NCBI GenBank assembly: GCA_019120475.1
Contig: DWVA01000292.1
Coordinates: forward strand, 1 to 8,966
DNA: 8,966 nucleotides
DNA from: Candidatus Blautia intestinipullorum
Lineage (GTDB): Bacteria > Bacillota > Clostridia > Lachnospirales > Lachnospiraceae
Direction of reading: 5' to 3'
Shown: piece after piece, positions 1-6,071 of the stretch
How the letters are laid out: every line of letters begins with the position of its first letter
How positions within the stretch are numbered: the stretch's first letter is position 1
Made by a program: the position numbers and the translations under genes
Notes under the pieces: generated by a model
The model's input: the letters and a program-made list of their open reading frames with translations, nothing else
Told to the model about the DNA's origin: nothing
Database searches by the model: none

Positions 1-232
1 TATAAACATCCAGCAAAGATATTTCCGCCAGATCACGGTTCAGAGAGTATCCTCCGTGTACTCCCCGGAATCCTCTGACGATCTTCGCCTTCTGAAGCTT
101 TTTCAAAATTTTATAAGCAAACGGCGCCGTGATGCTTTCTTTTTCACATATATCACTGACGCTGAGTCTCTCCTCCCCCGACAACGCACGGATCACTCTT
201 ACTGCATAATCACATTCCCTTGTAATCAACAT
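1..232 (-). CDS. Rrf2 family transcriptional regulator, N-terminal part (runs off the window)
   Basis: Translated by hand from the ATG at 232 down to the left edge, this gives 77 open residues. It begins MLITRECDYAVRVIRAL and contains the Rrf2 winged-helix signature RGxxGGYxLNRD at about residues 55-66. Rrf2 proteins (IscR, NsrR, CymR and relatives) are dimeric DNA-binding regulators that often sense iron-sulfur status, nitric oxide or cysteine metabolism. Cys7 is visible, but the region that would carry the three Fe-S cysteines lies outside the window, so the sensor type cannot be told. An AGGA SD (complement of 241-244) sits 8 nt before the ATG. The gene has its own strong promoter just after the end of the CcdA-like gene on the same strand, so it may be transcribed alone and also by read-through. 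I am confident of the family and have no evidence for the target genes. Confidence 0.88.
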   Translation of the reverse strand, partial: MLITRECDYAVRVIRALSGEERLSVSDICEKESITAPFAYKILKKLQKAKIVRGFRGVHGGYSLNRDLAEISLLDVY

Positions 233-336
233 ATCTTCTGTCCTCTCTCTACTGTCTGAAACTGTTTCCGCAAATTGTTCTAAAATATCTCCGTGCTCTC
301 CGCACTCTCTGTATCTTTTTTGGTTTTTCATCCCCA

Positions 337-365
337 ATTATAGCAATATACCTGTGAGATTTCAA
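337..365 (-). promoter_or_regulatory. Sigma-A promoter of the Rrf2-type regulator
   Basis: On the minus strand TTGAAA (complement of 360-365) and TATAAT (complement of 337-342) are separated by 17 nt, with a TG one base before the -10 box (extended -10). The -35 begins 22 nt beyond the stop codon of the CcdA-like gene. The predicted start is near 330, giving an untranslated leader of about 98 nt. The leader holds an 11-bp palindrome, GAAACTGTTTC at 258-268, which is a candidate autoregulatory site. Confidence 0.75.
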
Positions 366-387
366 CATTTTTTATAAACGATTTTTC

Positions 388-1077
388 TTACTTTTCTCCA
401 AATATCAACAAAAGCCCTACTGCCAGGATCACAACGCCGAGGATCCGTCTGAGCCACTTTCCAGCCGACGCATATCTGGGATCTCCTGCGATCCTCTCCA
501 CATAACTGTAGCCGATCCCCGTCCCGATCAGGAGGACGCTGTGCCCCAGTGCGTACAGGACCATCAAAAGCACACCCCACCAGGCATTCCTGCCAAGCTC
601 CGCCACAAGAGCGAGAAGGGCCACCATAACCGGAATCGCGCAATGCGAAGCAAAGACGCCGCTGAGCGCGCCTGTGACAAAAGCGCCTGCATATCCTTTC
701 TTTGCCCCGTACTTTGAAAGATGGACGTGAGGGATCAGGCTGATCACCCCGAACACCTGCAGAGCCATGGCGATCATAAGTATTCCCATAAGAATCGTCC
801 ACCAGTGTCCCGCCTCATGCATTCTATGGCCGATAAAAGAAGCCACGGAGCCGAAAATCCCAAAAGTCGCCGCCATGCCCGCAGCCATAGAAAGAGAAAG
901 CCGTACAGACTTCTTCCTGTCGGCTCCCACCGCTCCCACACAGGCCAGCAGCATCGGCACAGACGCAAGGGAACAGGGGGTAAAGGAGGTAATGATCCCC
1001 GCAAGCAGGCTTAAAACAGGAGCCGCCCACAGATTATCCGCCATCAGCCCCGTCAGTGTATTCATAATTTCTGTCAT
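388..1077 (-). CDS. ccdA: CcdA/DsbD-like membrane thiol-disulfide transporter
   Basis: The 229-residue, very hydrophobic protein has about six to seven membrane segments (roughly 17-45, 58-82, 92-115, 128-143, 146-162, 167-190 and 208-226). CcdA-family proteins move reducing power from cytoplasmic thioredoxin across the membrane through a cysteine pair. The two expected cysteines are visible. Cys35 lies in FTPCSLASVP near the start of the first helix and Cys146 in GVFASHCAIPV, matching the family's paired PC motifs except that His replaces the usual Pro before the second Cys. A longer reading frame extends to 1182. I chose the ATG at 1077 because an AAAGGAAG SD precedes it by about 10 nt and the longer starts lie in or before the promoter. 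No thioredoxin-like partner or cytochrome c gene is adjacent, so the substrate is unknown. His-rich loops (84-91 and 117-119) make a metal-related role a possible alternative. Confidence 0.8.
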   Translation of the reverse strand: MTEIMNTLTGLMADNLWAAPVLSLLAGIITSFTPCSLASVPMLLACVGAVGADRKKSVRLSLSMAAGMAATFGIFGSVASFIGHRMHEAGHWWTILMGILMIAMALQVFGVISLIPHVHLSKYGAKKGYAGAFVTGALSGVFASHCAIPVMVALLALVAELGRNAWWGVLLMVLYALGHSVLLIGTGIGYSYVERIAGDPRYASAGKWLRRILGVVILAVGLLLIFGEK

Positions 1078-1153
1078 ATCAGAAAACTTCCTTTCTATTA
1101 AAAATATGTGCTTCTGCAGTATATTTTTTCTGTTCATTGCCTTTTGAGACATG

Positions 1154-1182
1154 ATTATAACAGTATCCCTTTGTTTTTTCAA
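1154..1182 (-). promoter_or_regulatory. Sigma-A promoter of the CcdA-like gene
   Basis: On the minus strand TTGAAA (complement of 1177-1182) and TATAAT (complement of 1154-1159) lie 17 nt apart. Transcription should begin near 1147, about 70 nt before the chosen ATG. This rules out the upstream in-frame ATG codons at 1182 and 1152 as starts. The -35 box lies 11 nt from the -35 box of the divergent ABC-F promoter. Confidence 0.75.
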
Positions 1183-1193
1183 GAAAATAACTC

Positions 1194-1221
1194 TTGCAAA
1201 ATCCCAGCTTTACGGTAAAAT
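1194..1221 (+). promoter_or_regulatory. Sigma-A promoter of the ABC-F gene
   Basis: TTGCAA (1194-1199) and TAAAAT (1216-1221) are spaced by 16 nt. Transcription should begin near 1228, giving a leader of about 67 nt before the ATG at 1295. This placement also rules out the in-frame ATG at 1151 as a start. I see no long hairpin or clear attenuator in the leader. Confidence 0.6.
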
Positions 1222-1294
1222 GGGGGATGAGCCCAAAAACGGCATTTTTATGAAACAAATAAAACGAAACCATAACGAAGAAAAGAGGTACATT

Positions 1295-2935
1295 ATGATT
1301 TCAGCAAATAATATTACTCTGAGAGTCGGAAAGAAGGCTCTGTTTGAGGATGTGAATATTAAATTCACAGAGGGGAACTGCTATGGTCTGATCGGCGCAA
1401 ACGGAGCCGGAAAATCCACCTTCCTCAAGATCCTTTCCGGACAGTTGGAGCCCACTAAGGGAGAAGTAGTCATCACTCCCGGACAGAGACTTTCCTTTTT
1501 ACAGCAGGATCATTTCAAATATGATTCCTATCCGGTTCTGGATACTGTCATTATGGGAAATGCCAGACTGTACGAGATCATGAAGGAAAAAGAGGCGATT
1601 TATGCCAAAGAAGATTTTACAGATGAAGACGGCATCCGGGCCAGCGAACTGGAAGGCGAATTCGCTGAGATGAACGGCTGGGAAGCAGAATCCGACGCCG
1701 CCACTTTATTAAACGGACTTGGGATTGAAACGGATCTCCATTACGCGAAGATGTCCGAGCTGACAGGAAGCCAGAAGGTCAAAGTTCTTCTTGCCCAGGC
1801 TCTTTTCGGCAATCCGGATATCCTTCTTCTGGATGAGCCTACCAACCATCTGGATCTTCCTGCTATCGAGTGGCTGGAGGAATTCCTGATCAATTTTGAC
1901 AACACCATCATTGTCGTTTCCCACGACAGGTATTTCCTTAATAAGGTATGTACTCATACCGCCGACATTGATTACGGAAAAATCCAGCTTTACGCCGGCA
2001 ACTACGATTTCTGGTTTGAGTCCAGCCAGCTTCTTATCAAGCAGATGAAGGAGGCCAACAAAAAGAAAGAAGAAAAGATCAAGGAGCTTCAGGAATTTAT
2101 TTCCCGTTTCAGCGCAAACGCCTCCAAATCCAAACAGGCGACTTCCAGAAAGCGTGCTCTGGAAAAAATCCAGCTTGACGAGATGCGTCCCTCCAGCCGT
2201 AAATATCCCTATATTGATTTCCGTCCCAACCGGGAGATCGGAAACGAAGTCCTCATGGTGGAAAATCTTTCCAAAACCATCGACGGCGTAAAGGTTCTGG
2301 ACAATATTTCCTTTACTCTCGGCCACGATGACAAAGTCGCCTTTGTAGGAGCCAACGAGCAGGCGATCACTACTTTCTTTAAAATCCTGATGGGCGAGAT
2401 GGAGCCTGATGAAGGGAACTACAAATGGGGCGTCACTACTTCCAGAGCTTACTTCCCGAAGGATAATACAAAGGAATTTGACAACGACCTGACTATCACT
2501 GACTGGCTTACTCAATATTCGGAGATCAAGGACGCCACTTATGTCCGCGGCTTTCTCGGACGTATGCTCTTCCCCGGCGAAGACGGCGTAAAACGTGTCC
2601 GTGTTCTTTCCGGAGGGGAAAAGGTACGCTGTCTTCTGTCAAAAATGATGATCTCCGGCGCCAATATCCTGATCCTGGACGAACCGACCAACCACCTGGA
2701 TATGGAATCCATCACCGCTCTGAACAACGGACTGATCAAATTCCCGGGCGTGATCCTTTTCACTTCTCATGATCATCAGTTCGTACAGACGACTGCCAAC
2801 AGGATTATGGAAATCCTTCCTGACGGAAAGCTGATCGACAAGATCACGACTTACGACGAATATCTGGCAAGCGACGAAATGGCGAAAAAACGCCATGTCT
2901 TCCAGGTAAACGAAGAAGACGCAGCCGACAACTAA
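1295..2935 (+). CDS. ykpA: ABC-F family ATPase, YkpA/YbiT group (ribosome-associated)
   Basis: The 546-residue protein has two ABC ATPase domains and no membrane segment, as in ABC-F translation factors that bind the ribosomal E site. It closely resembles Bacillus YkpA as I recall that sequence. Domain 1 has Walker A GANGAGKST (34-42), a signature LTGSQK (156-161), Walker B with D180-E181 and H-loop H210. The charged linker at about 242-292 contains the family-typical RFSANASKSKQATSRKR stretch that would reach toward the P-site tRNA. Domain 2 has LSGGEK (438-443), D462-E463 and H492, but its Walker A is degenerate (GANEQAITT, 352-360, no Lys). The start at 1295 has an AGAGG SD 7 nt upstream and matches the family N-terminus. 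The frame is open back to 1151, but that part precedes the promoter. This group is housekeeping or stress-related rather than the antibiotic-resistance clade. The gene is monocistronic. Confidence 0.93.
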   Translation: MISANNITLRVGKKALFEDVNIKFTEGNCYGLIGANGAGKSTFLKILSGQLEPTKGEVVITPGQRLSFLQQDHFKYDSYPVLDTVIMGNARLYEIMKEKEAIYAKEDFTDEDGIRASELEGEFAEMNGWEAESDAATLLNGLGIETDLHYAKMSELTGSQKVKVLLAQALFGNPDILLLDEPTNHLDLPAIEWLEEFLINFDNTIIVVSHDRYFLNKVCTHTADIDYGKIQLYAGNYDFWFESSQLLIKQMKEANKKKEEKIKELQEFISRFSANASKSKQATSRKRALEKIQLDEMRPSSRKYPYIDFRPNREIGNEVLMVENLSKTIDGVKVLDNISFTLGHDDKVAFVGANEQAITTFFKILMGEMEPDEGNYKWGVTTSRAYFPKDNTKEFDNDLTITDWLTQYSEIKDATYVRGFLGRMLFPGEDGVKRVRVLSGGEKVRCLLSKMMISGANILILDEPTNHLDMESITALNNGLIKFPGVILFTSHDHQFVQTTANRIMEILPDGKLIDKITTYDEYLASDEMAKKRHVFQVNEEDAADN

Positions 2936-2943
2936 ATTCAGGC

Positions 2944-2971
2944 AAAAAAATGTGCGCCGTCAAGCGCACAT
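2944..2971 (-). terminator. Rho-independent terminator of the ybaK operon
   Basis: A perfect 8-bp stem (ATGTGCGC / GCGCACAT) with a six-base loop spans 2950-2971. On the minus strand it is followed by seven T residues (complement of 2944-2950). It lies 16 nt beyond the ybaK stop codon. On the plus strand no T-run follows the stem, so it serves the minus-strand operon. Confidence 0.85.
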
Positions 2972-2976
2972 ACCGG

Positions 2977-3021
2977 GCTGGCGGGCATCACTTCGCAGTG
3001 ATATCCGCCAGCTTTCCTTTT
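2977..3021 (+). terminator. Likely terminator of the ABC-F gene, overlapping the ybaK 3' end
   Basis: The arms GCTGGCGG (2977-2984) and CCGCCAGC (3005-3012) pair perfectly. A 2x2 internal loop separates them from an inner 6-bp stem, ATCACT/AGTGAT, with a TCGC tetraloop (2993-2996). The 14-bp hairpin is followed by a T-rich run (TTTCCTTTT, 3013-3021) on the plus strand, 41 nt after the ABC-F stop. It contains the ybaK stop codon (complement of 2988-2990) and its last codons. The T-tract is interrupted, so efficiency is uncertain. Confidence 0.55.
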
Positions 3022-3467
3022 GTGATTTCCAGCAGCCGTTCTGTAGAAACCTTCAGCGTCAGACCGACGCGCCCGCCGCTGACATAGATTTCCGAAAAAT
3101 TTCCTGCCGAGGAATCAAAAACAACCGGATACGGTTTCTTCATTCCCACAGGACTGCATCCTCCTCTCACATAACCGGTGATTTTCAGGATATCCTTTAC
3201 GTGTATCATATCCACTGTTTTTTCACCGACGGCTTTTGCAGCCGCTTTGCGGTCCACTTCTTTTTCTATCGGCACAACAAACACATAGTATCCTCCGCTT
3301 TTTCCCTCCATAACAAGGGTTTTAAAAGACTGCTCGTAAGGCGCTCCGATCTTGTCCGCGCTGTGCAATCCGTCAATAAACTCATCACACTCATAGGTAA
3401 ACGACTCATAAGGTATTTTCTGTCTGTCAAGCATCCTCATTGCGTTGGTTTTTGCTTCTTTTGCCAT
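2988..3467 (-). CDS. ybaK: YbaK/EbsC-type Cys-tRNA(Pro)/Cys-tRNA(Cys) deacylase
   Basis: The 159-residue protein has the full length of the YbaK family. These cytoplasmic trans-editing enzymes hydrolyse Cys wrongly attached to tRNA(Pro) (and Cys-tRNA(Cys)) by prolyl-tRNA synthetase error. Visible family marks are the N-terminus MAKEAKTNAMRML, the conserved FKTLV with Lys49 (the key substrate-binding lysine position in this family), GYVRGGCSPVGMKK at 98-111, and FDSSAGNF with D118 at 117-124. It is the last gene of a three-gene operon. Its ATG lies 41 nt inside the preceding gene. The SD is weak (AAGAAAG, about 5 nt before the ATG), so translation probably depends partly on ribosomes finishing the upstream gene. 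ATG codons at 3440 and 3434 are less likely because the N-terminal motif is family-typical. Confidence 0.9.
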   Translation of the reverse strand: MAKEAKTNAMRMLDRQKIPYESFTYECDEFIDGLHSADKIGAPYEQSFKTLVMEGKSGGYYVFVVPIEKEVDRKAAAKAVGEKTVDMIHVKDILKITGYVRGGCSPVGMKKPYPVVFDSSAGNFSEIYVSGGRVGLTLKVSTERLLEITKGKLADITAK

Positions 3468-4710
3468 TTTCTTTCTTGTCCCGGTTTTTCTTTCCTGCTA
3501 TTTTTTTCCAGAAAAGATCTGTTTTCCGGTCTTCCTCCTCCATCATTTCTTTCAGGATTTCCTCGTCAATAGCCTCCTCGTCAATGGAGTCTTCGTAGTC
3601 ATCCCAGTAATCGTCATCGTCCGTGTCAGGATCATATCTGTCTTCATTCCAGTAGTCTTTCCGGTAATCTCTCCGTGGATCACTCTGGTACTGGGCAAAA
3701 GATCTGTTCCGGCTCCTCAGATTTCCCGATGTTTTCCGGGCGCCAGTTCCCGCATAAGCGCCATATCCGTCTCTGTCGAAAGAGTCCAGCGGCAGATCAA
3801 GCTCCGGATCTTTCCGTCTCGGGCGGTATTCGATTGTTTTTTCAAATTCCGGAGCGCGGTCCCTTACCCGTCCGTCATTGATTTTATAATCCACCTGTCT
3901 GTATCTGCCCGAAACTTCCTTCTGACGCCTTTTGGAGATATCAGACTGCCGTCTTCCTGCCTTTTCATCCTCTGTATCAGTTCTTCTTTTCCGCGGCGTT
4001 TCCTCCTTTTCTCTTCTGTCGTCCCGGTATCCATCGGAGTATTCCTCCTCCGCTCGCTTTCTGCGGGAGCTTCTTTTCTCTTCCCCTGCTTCTTCTTCCT
4101 CTTCCTCATCTTCATAATGTTTTCTGCGGTTGGTGGCAAACTGGATCATCATGCCGAGGACGGCAAAAGCGATGCTGAGCAGGATTCCATAAGGAATATC
4201 CTCCAGTCCTCCAAGCTTTGCCAGGGATACACCCGCCATCGCTCCGCCCAGTATACTCGTTCCTACAATAATGACTTCTCTGGCCCATTTCATCGCCAGA
4301 CTTCCCAGCAGCACTCCCAGAAGGATACAAAGAAAGAACATCAGGGACGTAGTCGGATGCAGCACATATACTCCCAGACCAAGACCAAGACCTGCGCCCA
4401 GGACAAAAATACCGACTTTATAGCTCAGGAAAACAATAACAGCCAGTACAACACCTACGCCCACTGCAGCGGCAATCAGTGTAAACCTGTCCCCGCCTCC
4501 CATTGTAAAGGCAGCTCCCAGTCCAAGACCTGCGCCAATGATAAATCCGAAAATCATCATCCAGAAACGCAGAAGCCTGTAGCCCAGAATACAGTTGATA
4601 AAGCCAAATACCAGCAGAATGGCAAAGCCGATCATAGCGATGTCGGATACTTCCGACATGGTACGGACTCTTTCTATAATGTCCATTAATCTCAATAAAA
4701 AATCCAGCAT
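3427..4710 (-). CDS. Seven-TM DUF4203-like membrane protein with long charged cytoplasmic tail
   Basis: The 427-residue protein has two halves. Residues 24-192 form seven Gly-rich hydrophobic segments (about 24-43, 49-70, 77-96, 98-117, 121-139, 145-164 and 173-192), resembling the DUF4203/TMEM198-like fold. Residues 193-427 form a highly charged, probably disordered tail. The tail opens with a run of Glu, continues Arg/Lys/Glu-rich, then has a Tyr/Asp block (about 370-405) and ends Lys-rich. The positive NRRK after the last helix suggests the tail is cytoplasmic. The start at 4710 has a near-perfect SD (AGAAGGAGG) about 8 nt upstream that touches the stop codon of the transglutaminase-like gene, so the two are probably translationally coupled. 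No catalytic motif is visible and the function is unknown. A transporter, channel or envelope scaffold would fit equally well. Confidence 0.8.
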   Translation of the reverse strand: MLDFLLRLMDIIERVRTMSEVSDIAMIGFAILLVFGFINCILGYRLLRFWMMIFGFIIGAGLGLGAAFTMGGGDRFTLIAAAVGVGVVLAVIVFLSYKVGIFVLGAGLGLGLGVYVLHPTTSLMFFLCILLGVLLGSLAMKWAREVIIVGTSILGGAMAGVSLAKLGGLEDIPYGILLSIAFAVLGMMIQFATNRRKHYEDEEEEEEAGEEKRSSRRKRAEEEYSDGYRDDRREKEETPRKRRTDTEDEKAGRRQSDISKRRQKEVSGRYRQVDYKINDGRVRDRAPEFEKTIEYRPRRKDPELDLPLDSFDRDGYGAYAGTGARKTSGNLRSRNRSFAQYQSDPRRDYRKDYWNEDRYDPDTDDDDYWDDYEDSIDEEAIDEEILKEMMEEEDRKTDLFWKKIAGKKNRDKKENGKRSKNQRNEDA

Positions 4711-4725
4711 ACGCTTTTCCTCCTT

Positions 4726-5970
4726 CTAAAACATCAGATAAAAGGTTTTCAGATTCTGAAGGAGACCGTAGTGATATTCCACTGTCGTCATTCCATATAA
4801 CTGCAGATAATATTCCGCAGCATCCTGGATATATCCTTCCTGAATCCACTCTTTATAAGCCATATCATAAGCATCCTGATCTGTAAATTTAAACCGGACT
4901 ACAGCAGCCCCGTTATTCAGACGCATTTTACAGTAATCGAGGATCTGCTGTCTGTCATAAGCGTCAAAGCAGCCCTGATTCAGCACATAAAAATTTTTGT
5001 CTGAAGCCGTACAGTCCGGAACGGGAAATTCTTCAGAGGGCGTATACGTCATCTCATATTCCTCCGGAAAAGGGCAAAGATAATCATAGATAATAGTTTT
5101 ATGTTCCGCAAGCTGCACTGCGTCTCCTTCCAGAAATTCCGGCTGGTCTCCATTGGTGGCGTCCACATAATAATACTGTCCGTCAAGCTGCACAATGTTC
5201 CATGCATGTCCCTCGGTGCTTCCTGCCGTACTCCCCTCCACATAGACGCAGGGGATTTCCAGTCTTTCCAGAAGATACTGCACCGCCCTTGCATAACCGG
5301 CGCAGACTGCCTGTTTTTTCCAGAAAACTCCGGCTATATTCTGGTCGTGTTCATTGGATACATATTCTGTATTGTCGATCAGATATGTATACACTGTCTT
5401 CACTTTTTCATAGGGATCAGATACACCTGTAAGAAGTGCTTCCACCTCCTGATATGCCTGCTCCATGGACTGCTGTATTTCCTGTATTTCTTCATCAGTA
5501 TATGTATATCCGGGAGAAAACAGACTGTAGTCCTCCCCCTCGTACGTGGTTTTGTAAACCGACTCTCTGTTATGTATCCAGAACAGCTCCGGATGATCCT
5601 TCAGAAGAGCGTGGTAGACTCTGTCCACCATACTGTCCTCTCCGGTAGTCAGATAAAATTCCTCACTTCTTTTTCTGATCCCGTCCAGCATTTCCCGGTA
5701 AACTCTTCTCGCATCTTCCCCGAGGAGCTGAAAATAATATTCCTGATGTCCCGCGTCTGTCTGCTGCACTTCCTGATCCCGCAGTTTCTGCACCGTATCC
5801 GGTTCCTGACGCAGCCACTCTTTAGCCGTATCCAGCGCCGATTCCAGTCCGGAATCGCTGCCGGAGGGCTTTCTGTCTGTATTTTCCGGTTGTGATGTAT
5901 ACCAGAATACTCCCACCGCTGCCGCCAGACAAAGCAGCAGCAGCCCTCGTGGAAATCTTCTTTTCCTCAT
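4726..5970 (-). CDS. Membrane-anchored or secreted transglutaminase-like (papain-fold) protein
   Basis: The 414-residue protein starts with basic residues and one hydrophobic segment (about 9-24), a signal peptide or membrane anchor. It has no clear lipobox, because Cys14 sits inside the hydrophobic run. Residues about 75-185 form an alpha-helical region containing DHPELFW (125-131), common in clostridial proteins of this type. The transglutaminase core follows with a complete triad: Cys223 (AVCAGYA), His255 (GHAWN) and Asp270 (YYVDATNGD). About 125 residues of uncharacterised C-terminal sequence follow. The family includes cross-linking enzymes, but in bacteria also cysteine proteases and peptidases, so the reaction is not certain. 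The extracellular location and the adjacent multi-TM protein suggest a cell-envelope role. An AAAGGAG SD lies about 10 nt before the ATG. It is the first gene of the operon with the seven-TM protein and ybaK. Confidence 0.85.
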   Translation of the reverse strand: MRKRRFPRGLLLLCLAAAVGVFWYTSQPENTDRKPSGSDSGLESALDTAKEWLRQEPDTVQKLRDQEVQQTDAGHQEYYFQLLGEDARRVYREMLDGIRKRSEEFYLTTGEDSMVDRVYHALLKDHPELFWIHNRESVYKTTYEGEDYSLFSPGYTYTDEEIQEIQQSMEQAYQEVEALLTGVSDPYEKVKTVYTYLIDNTEYVSNEHDQNIAGVFWKKQAVCAGYARAVQYLLERLEIPCVYVEGSTAGSTEGHAWNIVQLDGQYYYVDATNGDQPEFLEGDAVQLAEHKTIIYDYLCPFPEEYEMTYTPSEEFPVPDCTASDKNFYVLNQGCFDAYDRQQILDYCKMRLNNGAAVVRFKFTDQDAYDMAYKEWIQEGYIQDAAEYYLQLYGMTTVEYHYGLLQNLKTFYLMF

Positions 5971-5998
5971 TGAGTAAATGCTCCTTTTTAAAAAACTA

Positions 5999-6027
5999 TT
6001 GCCAATCTTTCAGGCAAGAGGTACACT
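5999..6027 (+). promoter_or_regulatory. Putative sigma-A promoter of pduL
   Basis: TTGCCA (5999-6004) and TACACT (6022-6027) are spaced by 17 nt, placing the transcription start near 6034 and giving a leader of about 38 nt. The -35 box is one arm of an inverted repeat (TTGCC-N9-GGCAA, 5999-6017), so a regulator bound there could compete with RNA polymerase. Confidence 0.5.
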
Positions 6028-6039
6028 AAAAACAGTTTG

Positions 6040-6048
6040 ATCATACCA
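6040..6048 (-). promoter_or_regulatory. Possible extended -10 promoter of the transglutaminase operon
   Basis: On the minus strand TGGTATGAT (complement of 6040-6048) resembles an extended -10 element. No good -35 is seen 16-18 nt upstream. Its predicted transcript has a leader of about 62 nt. That leader includes a weak 5-bp hairpin (TTGCC/GGCAA) followed by TAGTTTTTT, which could act as an attenuator. This assignment is tentative. Confidence 0.3.
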
Positions 6049-6071
6049 TATTCTACATAGGAGACTGTATT

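Noticed and set aside
362..802. 146-codon frame overlapping the CcdA-like gene on the same strand
   Set aside because: It is an Arg/Gly-rich out-of-frame shadow with no SD. The CcdA frame has paired cysteine motifs and membrane helices.
1078..1182. N-terminal extension of the CcdA-like protein
   Set aside because: The extra ATG codons at 1182 and 1152 fall within the -35 and -10 boxes, and the ATG at 1137 lacks a good SD. The start at 1077 has AAAGGAAG at proper spacing.
1250..1294. Short upstream in-frame start (ATG at 1250) or leader peptide before the ABC-F gene
   Set aside because: No SD precedes 1250. The ATG at 1295 has an AGAGG SD and matches the family N-terminus. No stop codon separates them, so it is not an independent leader peptide.
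1709..2515. 268-codon open frame on the minus strand inside the ABC-F gene
   Set aside because: It is antisense to a protein with complete, recognisable ABC motifs and shows no domain of its own.
3445..4689. 414-codon open frame on the plus strand, antisense to the seven-TM gene
   Set aside because: It mirrors the opposite-strand gene almost exactly, has no SD-supported start, and its composition reflects the complement of charged and Gly-rich codons. The minus-strand reading has an SD, membrane segments and an operon context.
5101..5895. 264-codon open frame on the plus strand inside the transglutaminase-like gene
   Set aside because: It is antisense to a protein with an intact Cys-His-Asp triad. 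The hydrophobic, Cys-rich translation has no recognisable motif.
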